Below, one piece after another: positions 56,691 to 64,000 of a stretch of DNA of 64,000 nucleotides. Where the stretch lies: positions 17,438,701 to 17,502,700 of the forward strand of contig CM051028.1 of assembly GCA_027627225.1 (NCBI GenBank), in the 5' to 3' direction. Every line of letters starts with the position of its first letter. Positions within the stretch are counted from its first letter, which is position 1. Position numbers and translations under genes: made by a program. Below the pieces are notes generated by a model. That model was given only the letters and a program-made list of their open reading frames with translations. It searched no databases and was not told the origin of the DNA. The DNA comes from Congeria kusceri (lineage: Eukaryota; Mollusca; Bivalvia; Myida; Dreissenidae).

Positions 56691-58263
56691 GCTCACCTGA
56701 GCACAAAGTGCTCATGATGAGCTTTTGTGATTGCCCGTTGTCCGTCGTGCGTGTGTGCGTGCGTGCGTGTGTGCGTGCGTCGTCAACTTTTCATTCAAAC
56801 AACATCTCCTCCTAAACCGCTTGGCAGATTTTCACCAAACTTCACAGCAATGATCCTTGGGTGGACCTCTTTCAAATTTGTTCAAATCTTTCCGGTCCGC
56901 TGAATATGTAGGTCACCAGAGCTAAAAATAGATTTAAAGATTGAAAACTATAAAAATCTTCTTCTATTAAACCACAAGGCTCAGACCTTTCATATTTGAT
57001 ATGTGACATCCTCTGCAGGTCCTCTACAAAGATTGTTCAAATTATGCCCCAGGGGTCAAAACCGGCCACGCCCCGGGGGTCACATGGTTTATATAGAATA
57101 TATAGCAAAATGACTTTTAAAATCTTCTCCTCTGAAACCACAAGGCCCAGAGGTTTCATATTTGGTATGTAACATCCTTTAGTGGTCCTCTACAAAGATT
57201 GTTCAAATTATGGCCGGGGGGTCAAAACTGGCCACGCCATGCGGGTCTTATGGTTTATATAGAATATATAGCAAAGTGACTTTTAAAATCTTCTCTTCTG
57301 AAACCGCAAGGCCCAGAGGTTTCATATTTGGTATGTAACATCCTTTAGTGGTCCTGTACAAAGTTTGTTCAAATTATGCCCCTGGAGTCAAAACGGGCCA
57401 CGCCCTGGGGGGTCCTATGGTTTATATAGAATATATAGCAAAATGACTTTAAAACTCTTCTCCTTTGAAACCACAAGGCCCAGAGGTTTTCTATTTGGTA
57501 TGTAACATCCTATAGTGGTCCTCTACAAAGATTGTTCAAATTATGCCCCTGGGGTCAAAACTGGCCACGCCCCGGGGGTCTCATGGTTTATATAGAATAT
57601 ATAGCAAAATGACTTTTAAAATCTTTTCCTCTGAAATCACAAGGCCCAGAGGTTTCATATTTGGTATGTAACATCCTTTAGTGGTCCTGAACAAAGTTTG
57701 TTCAAATTATGCCCTGGGGTCAAAACTGGCCACACCCCGGGGGTCACATGGTTTATTTAGAATATATAGCAAAATGACTTTCAAAATCTTCTCCTCTGAA
57801 ACCGCAAGGCCACAGCTTTCATATATTTGTTACGTAACATTGCATAGTGGTCCTGTCCAAAGATTGCTCAAATTATGCCCCTGGGGTCAAATCTGGCCAC
57901 CCCCGAGGGGTCACATGGTTTATATAGACTTAAATAGCAAAATGACTTAAAAAATATTTACCTGAAACCGCAAGGCCCACAGCTTTCCTATATTTGGTAC
58001 GTTACATTGCATAGTGGTCCTCTCCAAAGATTGTTCAAAATATGCCCCTGGGGTCAAATCTGGCCACCCCCCGAGGTGTCACATGGTTTATATAGACTTA
58101 AATAGCAAAATGACTTAAAAAATCTTTACCTGAAACCGCAAAACCCAGAGGTTTGTTCAAGGTTGTTCAACTTATGCCCCTGGGATAAAAATAAGCCACG
58201 CCTCTGGGATGCAAATTCCAGTGGGGTTACAAGGTCTCAGGTGAGCGTCTCAGGGCCCTCTGG
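56691..58263 (+). mobile_element. Complete Helentron-like element, GCTCACCTGAG family, nested
   Basis: The 5' GCTCACCTGAG (56691-56701) has a perfect inverted copy CTCAGGTGAGC at 58236-58246. It is followed by a short palindrome AGGGCCCT (58252-58259) and CTGG in place of CTTG. Next to the 5' end is a GTGC-rich tract (56748-56785). The core is about eight roughly 155-bp monomers of the 9.9-13.5-kb type. TTTA on both sides is compatible with a short target duplication. It splits the third direct repeat of the surrounding TTAA element. Confidence 0.9.
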
Positions 58264-58645
58264 TTTAAGACTGTTTTAGTTTTCGGATACATTGATGCAT
58301 GTTTGTGCCAAGTTTTAAGAAAATCTGTCGTTGCAAAAAATAGAAGGAAATTGTTGCGAACGTCTTTAAGACATGCCTATGGTACCGTTTGGACAAAAAC
58401 AGTTTCATGCAAACATTATCAGTTTCTCTCACGTACAGATTGTTAAAATGGATTATTATTTATGGTACAGCATTAATAATTCACCTTGGTCGAACACGTT
58501 TCTAGACCAAGACATGTTGCAGTGTAATGATAACTATATATTTTATGGTAAAATCTTGTTGCTTTTTTGTCAAACTATACAAATAGCTAGAAATAAGTTC
58601 ATGCCAAAGGAATGAAAATAAATAATTTATACAGTTTTATTACTT

Positions 58646-58930
58646 GCCGGGCCGGCTAGCTCAGTTGGTACAGTGCTGGACTACAAATCCGAGGATCGCG
58701 GGTTCGATTCCCAGCCCGGCCACATAACTTGTATGGGGATTGGTCATGAAATTATTTCTACTGTCATTCTCCCTCTACCTCTGATTCAAGTAGGGCAGTT
58801 GTCAGTTACTGGCATAAGTAGTTGCACTTAGTACTGGTAAACCAGCTTACCCAGGAAAAGTGTGAGTAGATTAACTGACCTCCATTATATGACTGAAATA
58901 GTGTTGAATACGGCGAAAAATCCAAACAAA
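58646..58930 (+). mobile_element. Full-length tRNA-derived SINE with perfect 15-bp TSD
   Basis: The head GGCCGGCTAGCTCAGTTGG with box B GGGTTCGATTCC gives near-complementary acceptor arms (GGCCGGC and CCCGGCC). The body contains GGGGATTGGTCATGAAATTA, GTAGGGCAGTTGTCAGTTAC and GTACTGGTAAACCAGC. The tail is GGCGAAAAATCCAAACAAA. ACAGTTTTATTACTT is duplicated at 58631-58645 and 58931-58945. This is the best reference copy of the family here. Confidence 0.94.
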
Positions 58931-58945
58931 ACAGTTTTATTACTT

Positions 58946-60676
58946 AGTATAATGTGTTTCTTTACATCAAATGAATAAAGCAATATTTGTATGACTATGT
59001 TTGTCAAAACATTCTTGTGTTCTGGCTGCTTTGTAACTGATGCTGCTTATGGTAATAATGATGATAAACATGCTGATGTTATTGATGATGGTAATTATAA
59101 TAAAATAATAATAATAATAATAATGAAAACAAAATATGTTGTTGATAATGATGAAGTTGATGATGATGATGAGAACGGGGAGGAAGACAACGATGACAAC
59201 GATGATAAATCAATGCTCTAGATGAAAAGAGTATTTGTGTGTCTGCTGATGCTGCTGCTGCTGCTGCTGATGATACTTATACTATTACTGCTACTACTGC
59301 ATACACCGCACCGCGGCATTTTTTAAAATGAAAAAGTGCAAGTGAATCATAAATAAAATATGTCATGAATAAAAAACAGCATTATTCTGACCAATTTCTT
59401 CACGCCTGAGCAAAAATCTCATTTCCTGAGCATAAACACTGCTTGATAGACCAACACTAATAGGTAATTATGTACAGTGCAAGCTATTTGTATGAACTTC
59501 CTAGCTGGACATAGATTTGCCCCTTCATGCAACCGTGAAATTGTCTTAATCAGAAATAAAAATTGTAAGCAATTACCATGAAGACACAGCATAGTAATGT
59601 CATTGTGCAAGATTGTTTGAACTCCTTCTGTTTTAAAATCTGTGTTAAAACAGTAAGGTTAAGATGTTGATATCATTATGCAATATTTCATTGTGATTGC
59701 TTCCATAATAAAAGTAGACAAGCCATGAAACAGAAGAACGTTTTCTGAGGAATATTTATTGTCATCTAGGTTAATTGATGATATTATTGTCCTATCCACA
59801 AATCATTATTTCCTACGATTTTGCTATCAGAAGGATATTAAATGTCATGCAAAACAAGATTATAGCTTCCTTAAATGATCTGAATCCTTAACACCAGGTG
59901 TTCAGGTTCTTTCTTACTTAGGCCAAAAGAAAAAATTCTGTGTTTCGGGCAAATTTTTTGGCGACGATTATTTTCCGTAATATCCGTATTCGTTAGATTA
60001 TTTTTTTTTTTAATGATTTTTGGCCGAAATGTGTCTTTAACCAATTTTATTTTTTTTAAACTCCATCTTGATCCTACTTAACTTTTGTGAGACCGTTGCC
60101 AGAAACACACAATTTATTCTTTTTGGCCTTACAGGGGCGTATAGATGGTAAGACGATAATAAAATTTGCAAATATAAAGTTTCTTTACTTAGAATTAATA
60201 TTTAAGTATTGTTAAATATGATGGCCTTGCTTCTAAAATCAATCAAAAAACACATTTAATTTTATTGTACAAAGTGTGGTCATCCATGAAACTTGCAGGC
60301 ACAGAAAAATAGGTAGTAGTAGTAAAATGGATATGAATTAAATGTGCATGATGTATTGTTTTGGGCATTAGCGACATTGATTAGTGCAGCATTGCTTAGG
60401 GAAGTTTTCATTGAAGTGCACGATTTTGTAGGAGTGAGTTGGAATCCTTCTGGAACCCTGTATCCAAAGACTATTTTTTGTCTTTTTATATGACTTTTTC
60501 TTAACAATTCCATCAATATTATGATGTTGCTACCAAAAACATTAGTTCGAGAAAAATAGGCAATTATCTTGTGTTAATATATGTCTGTTTATATTTTTGT
60601 GAATGTCTGTCAATATGCCCCTTTAAACTTGTTTAGAATTAACATTGAACTATATAGCACCTGAAATGCTATTGCC
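58946..60676. repeat. Intronic DNA with trinucleotide microsatellites
   Basis: (AAT)n near 59100-59124, GAT-rich DNA at 59140-59215 and (GCT)n at about 59248-59270. An Asp-rich open frame at 58991-59221 comes from the GAT repeats. The rest is AT-rich and featureless. Confidence 0.75.
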
Positions 60677-61068
60677 CAGTGTTTTTTTTTCACCTTTGGG
60701 GAAAGGTGGCGGGGCCCTTTAGACAGGGAATCTTACAGCAAAAGGGGAATTGTTTTTGTATTAAAGCATTATAACATGTTTATATTCTACTTTGTTATAA
60801 AACATTAATCAATTGTTTTGCTACAAATGGTAACTTAGATTATAACTTAGATTATGCACAAACGTGGTTTGCTAAAAATAATTGCTGGGATTGTTTACAC
60901 ACATTCCTCTATCTTTGTCAATTTTTGTCCAATTTTGGTCAAGTTTATTTCAAAATAAAGCTTTTATTCTGAGGGGATTTTAAGGTAAATATAGGGGAAA
61001 AATATATAATTTTTTAGCAGCGGAATGGGGCCGAATTTCGGCGCCAAATTGGCCTTAAAAAAACACTG
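60677..61068. mobile_element. hAT-like MITE (CAGTGTTTTTTT termini)
   Basis: CAGTGTTTTTTTTT and AAAAAAACACTG form the ends, with subterminal CACCTTTGGGGAAAGG and TTTCGGCGCCAAATTGGCC. CAGTG-poly-T ends are typical of animal hAT MITEs. The flanks (CTATTGCC, TTTGCCTC) do not show a clean 8-bp duplication. Confidence 0.7.
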
Positions 61069-61385
61069 TTTGCCTCATATAAAGTCAAATAACAATTTGT
61101 AATGTAGTTATTTCCTATAGTCCCAATATTGGTATATCCAGTTTTGTAAAATGATGTTAAAAAAAAATAAAAAAATCCTTATCATATATATCCTATTAGA
61201 CACGCAGACCACTAGTCTATTCTAGAACCATAATATAATGTGTTTAAATGGTAACCTTGTTTGTATATTCTGTTTATTTCCTTAAATCCCATTTATTTTT
61301 GTTTGTGTAATTACGCACTTAAATTACATCAGACAAATGGTAAGAATTAATTACATCCGTTTCACCTGGCTGTAAAAGACAAATA

Positions 61386-62127
61386 CCGTAAACTCTCGCG
61401 TATAAGCCGCACTTTTTTTCAGCCAAAATTCGTAGCATTTTTCCGGTGCAACTTATATGCGGATATAAGCAAAATTTCCTAGTTTTTCTATCATAAATAT
61501 CAACTGTGGTGTTTTGGGCGCCATTTTGAATAGACACTCGATCGACGTCACTAAGACGCTTATATAAGCAAGTATTCGTACCAGATACGTTTCGCACTGT
61601 TTTATATTGGGATCTTTTAAAAATATAGTATTATGTAATATCTATTCTTATTTTGTGTGTTTTATTTTCTTAATTCTTATTTTTCCAAAATATATATGCA
61701 ATAAAACATAATACATAAAAAAATAAGAACCAGGGTTAAATGAACCGTAGTGAAAACACCACCTGACAAACTACTTCACACCTTTTATACTGCTCTGCAA
61801 ACAAAAAGGATGGTGTCATTGATGATATTTGCAAAACTGACTGTGTTTGTCAAACAGACAATTAGCGCTTATGGTGTAATTAAAGGTGTTGACACTTTAG
61901 ACTTCTCAACACCTCTCTCAATACAGCGAAAACAGATCTAGTGTAATGTATCCGCATTGCGATTTTCACGACAAAAATATTTTCAGTGTCAATAAACAAT
62001 GGACGCAAAATTTACGATTTTGATGTTTAGAAGCTTTCAAATAGCTATTTTTTTTTTCAAAAAATTAGGATCTCAATTTTTAGGTGCGTCTTATACGCGG
62101 GGGCGTCCTATACACAAAAATTTACAG
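61386..62127. mobile_element. 742-bp TIR element with CGCGTATAAG motifs, TA target
   Basis: The left end CCGTAAACTCTCGCGTATAAGCCGCAC and the inverted right end CTGTAAATTTTTGTGTATAGGACGC followed by CCCCGCGTATAAGACGCAC are related, with the motif CGCGTATAAGNCGCAC in both. TA flanks at 61384-61385 and 62128-62129. The interior has no transposase; open frames are incidental. Confidence 0.75.
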
Positions 62128-62265
62128 TAGATATCCATACTGTGTTTACATTAATAATGCATGTTGGCATTTGTAATGCCATCCATTGTAACTCACTATA
62201 TGTAATAATCATTCTGTTTCGTGTTATTCCAAAATTATTAATGCGCTTGTTTCATCTGATAATTA

Positions 62266-62581
62266 TACCCCCCCTTCCAAGATGGAGGGGTAGATTGGTT
62301 TGCTAATGTTGGTCAGTTGGTCTGTCTGCCGTTCTCTAAGTCCAATAGTTTTCATCAAATCTTAACCAAACTTCATTGTTCAGCAAAAAAAAATTCGTTC
62401 AATTAAGGTTTGTGCAGACAATAACTTATAAACTTAAAAACTTTTTGTTCAATTTTTATGAAACTTTATTGAAGTGTTATTGGGCATAAAAGGAAGGTCA
62501 ATATCGGTTTTTGGAATAATTGCTCATATCATACTTAAGTTATGCCCCGTCAGGCGACACATGTGACTCGCGGAGTTCTAG
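62266..62581 (+). mobile_element. Helentron-like element ending 53 bp before a CPSF2 exon
   Basis: The 5' TACCCCCCCTTCCAAGATGG-type end follows TTA. The 3' part contains GTCAGGCGACACATGTGACT and CGCGGAGTT, and ends CTAG (62578-62581) followed by TTA. GCGA-cacatgtgac-TCGC gives a short hairpin. A single core monomer (TTTTTATGAAACTTTATTGA, CATAAAAGGAAGGTCAATAT) is shared with 14951-15296. Confidence 0.7.
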
Positions 62582-62634
62582 TTATGTTAGGTACCAGATT
62601 TGTCACATACGATGACTGTTCCTTGTTTCATCAG

Positions 62635-62732
62635 GTGCGACGGAGGATTCGTCTGGAAGGGCAGGAGTTGGAGGAATACTTGAAGAGGAAGCAGGAGGCC
62701 AAGTCAGAAGAGAAGAAATCTCAGCAGCAAAG
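62635..62732 (+). CDS. CPSF2: CPSF2 (CPSF100) next exon
   Basis: The acceptor TTTCATCAG ends at 62634 and the donor AG|GTTTGTG starts at 62733; the exon is 98 bp, entering in phase 0 and leaving in phase 2. It encodes VRRRIRLEGQELEEYLKRKQ, then EAKSEEKKSQQQ. The human counterpart after E-I-E is [20 protein letters not shown] followed by a Lys/Glu-rich helix; the RxxLEGxELEEYL core is the identifying motif. In the family this charged helix links the metallo-beta-lactamase part to the acidic linker and C-terminal domain. The exon lies 53 bp after the end of one mobile element and about 60 bp before another. Further exons lie to the right of the window. Confidence 0.92.
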
Positions 62733-62794
62733 GTTTGTGATTGGTTGTCATTGTGTTCAATGGACTTTACTTAAGAAATAAAAAGCTTTGGTTT

Positions 62795-62911
62795 TTGCGG
62801 TAATAACCAACGAATTGGAGTTCCTATGCGTAGGAATTAAACCATGAGGGCGATAGCCCGAGTGGTTTGATAACAAGCATCGGAACGACAAACCGTTGGT
62901 TATTACCGCAA
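62795..62911. mobile_element. Foldback MITE just downstream of the CPSF2 exon
   Basis: TTGCGGTAATAACCAACG and CGTTGGTTATTACCGCAA are perfect 18-bp inverted ends. Inner pairs are AAACCAT/GTGGTTT and GGGCGATAGCCC. Weaker similarity extends outwards (GCTTTGGTTTTTG against GGTTTGCATTGG). Related in design to the hairpins at 15757-15834. Confidence 0.85.
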
Positions 62912-63457
62912 TAACCAATGCAAACCAGTCAATTACTTCGATTCTAACATGATCTTATATAAAATTCGTCTGTATTTTTAAAGGCTATGAATGAGAACTA
63001 TATTACGCTTGGCCCACTTTCAGCAAAGTACATTCACTCGTACGTTTCTGTGACATTAATAAATAACAATTCAAAATGACGTCAACTTTATTGATAAACA
63101 TTGAGCGAATGGCATCATACTTGTTGATAAATACAGTGCAAATGTTATGCTTTCAAGCGCTAATTAAGGGGTATTAGCAAAACGCAAACATTTTTTTTGT
63201 GAACTTATATATAAAATATGTACTTGCACATGTAGTTTTATTGCACTACATAATGCAGAAATGATTCGTTTGTCACAATTTTGCCAACGCGCGTTTACGC
63301 ACGTGCATTTTACGGAACAATTTCTTCGAATTTCCGGAACTGTTTTCTTAACATTAGGCTCCACCCATGATTTGTTGCAGAATAAACCACGGTTGATGTC
63401 CTTCTTTATCTATGGAAAACTTGTCACGTGCTGTGTTAGAATACTCATCATCCTACG
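62912..63457 (+). other. CPSF2 intron, no further feature
   Basis: AT-rich intronic DNA; open frames on both strands have no recognisable content. Confidence 0.5.
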
Positions 63458-63930
63458 GGCCCGGCTCGCTCAGTCGGTAGAGCGCTGGAGTTTCAATCCG
63501 GGGATCGTGAGTTCGAAACCAAGCCCGGCCACATAACTTGTGTGGGGATTGGTCATGAAATTATTTCTACGGCCATTGTCCCCCTACCTCTGATTCTGTT
63601 GTTAGTTACTGACATAAGTATGTGCACCATTTGTCAGTTACTGACAGAAGTATGTGCACCAGTTGTCAGTTACTGACATAAGTATGTGCACCAGTTGTCA
63701 GTTACTGACATAAGTATGTGCACCAGTTGTCACTTACTGACATAAGTATGTGCACCAGTTGTCAGTTACTGACATAAGTATGTGCACCAGTTGTCACTTA
63801 CTGACATAAGTATGTGCACTTAGTACTGGTAAACCGCTTAGATCGGCTAAACTTGCCCTGGAAAAGTGTGAGTAGGTTAACTGACTGAACTACTGTTAAA
63901 AACGGTGAAAAATCCAAAACAAATTAACAA
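63458..63930 (+). mobile_element. tRNA-derived SINE with internal 32-bp expansion
   Basis: The head GGCCCGGCTCGCTCAGTCGG with box B GAGTTCGAAACC, and the same body and tail as 58646-58930 (GGGGATTGGTCATGAAATTA; GGTGAAAAATCCAAAACAAA). A segment present once in the other copies is repeated seven times at 63599-63822. No clear target duplication. Confidence 0.9.
63599..63822 (+). repeat. 32-bp minisatellite within the SINE, seven units
   Basis: Units TTGTCAGTTACTGACATAAG plus TATGTGCACCAG start every 32 bp from 63599 to 63791. Changes alternate (TCAGTTAC and TCACTTAC), and one unit has GACAGAAG. The unit equals the GTTGTCAGTTACTGGCATAA-TATGTGCACTTAG segment of the unexpanded SINEs. Confidence 0.93.
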
Positions 63931-64000
63931 AAACAACAGTTACTTGTGGGTACAAAGCAATGGTGACTGCCTTGACAGAGTACAGAGAGATTTATGGTAA
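63931..64000 (+). other. End of window, intronic
   Basis: Short tail with no feature; CPSF2 presumably continues to the right. Confidence 0.4.

Larger units (their letters stand above)
55439..58369. mobile_element. TTAA-flanked TIR element with three internal direct repeats
   Basis: TTAA at 55439-55442 and 58366-58369 flanks the perfect 15-bp inverted repeats AGACGTTCGCAACAA and TTGTTGCGAACGTCT. Inside are three roughly 375-bp direct repeats (from about 55865, 56235 and 56620), each with an ACAGGTACCSTAT core, AATATTTC, GGTGACCCCTATTTTT and TTTTAGTTTC. The third is split by the element at 56691-58263. A 24-bp minisatellite lies at 55611-55802. TTAA targets suggest a piggyBac- or Kolobok-like group. 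No transposase seen. Confidence 0.85.
51198..62634 (+). other. CPSF2 intron, 11.4 kb
   Basis: Defined by the donor at 51198 and the CAG acceptor at 62634, and by direct protein continuity across the join. It contains a minisatellite, three TIR elements, a Helentron-like element nested in one of them, another just before the acceptor, two SINEs and microsatellites. The unannotated 52060-54900 part is AT-rich with no recognisable gene. Confidence 0.88.

Noticed and set aside
58646..58720. Functional tRNA gene
   Set aside because: Arms contain mismatches, the sequence continues into a SINE body with a target duplication, and related heads recur at three other sites.
58991..59221. Asp-rich open frame
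   Set aside because: Generated by GAT/AAT microsatellites within the CPSF2 intron.

Overview
The window looks like bivalve mollusc nuclear DNA. I infer Dreissena (zebra or quagga mussel) from its repeat families, but cannot verify that here. It is AT-rich and intron-rich. Unambiguous host coding sequence is limited to two exons of one gene; nearly everything else is transposable elements, tandem arrays and unrecognised non-coding DNA. There are no bacterial operons, rRNA genes, CRISPR arrays or viral genes.

Host gene: two plus-strand exons of CPSF2 (CPSF100, a cleavage and polyadenylation specificity factor subunit) lie at 51030-51197 and 62635-62732. They are separated by an 11.4-kb intron, and the protein reads straight through the junction. 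I found no other CPSF2 exons. The first 51 kb may therefore be an upstream intron or intergenic DNA, and the gene continues beyond the right edge.

Transposon gene: 1036-3391 holds a four-exon tyrosine recombinase of the Crypton/KIAA1958 (DUF3504) type. The catalytic residues are in place, but there are two apparent frameshifts in exon 1.

Layout. 1-5000: Crypton, a 150-bp palindromic MITE, a tRNA-derived SINE, a tandem array and a nested MITE. 9000-13500: long arrays of about 150-bp monomers carrying a SINE. 16513-21054: three near-identical 1514-bp tandem units, each containing a MITE and a SINE. 22000-31300: several elements with one shared architecture (5' terminal motif, inverted copy set back from the 3' end, short hairpin, CTTG or CTAG end). 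33000-40700: MITE copies, a SINE, a diverged 650-bp duplication and four minisatellites. 41100-50300: a monomer array split by a 1290-bp TIR element, an element dense in TTCATGAA palindromes, and a 2077-bp TIR element. 51000-64000: the CPSF2 exons, with an intron full of nested elements.

The strongest second-look items are: (1) at least four sequence-unrelated element families sharing the asymmetric-inverted-repeat-plus-hairpin layout described for non-autonomous Helentron-type rolling-circle elements, with two insertions dated by internal empty-site comparison; (2) a MITE family with a consistent 4-bp target duplication in five independent copies; (3) the nearly complete multi-exon Crypton; (4) the mosaic 1514-bp triplication; (5) a TTAA-flanked composite element with three internal direct repeats, one split by a later insertion.
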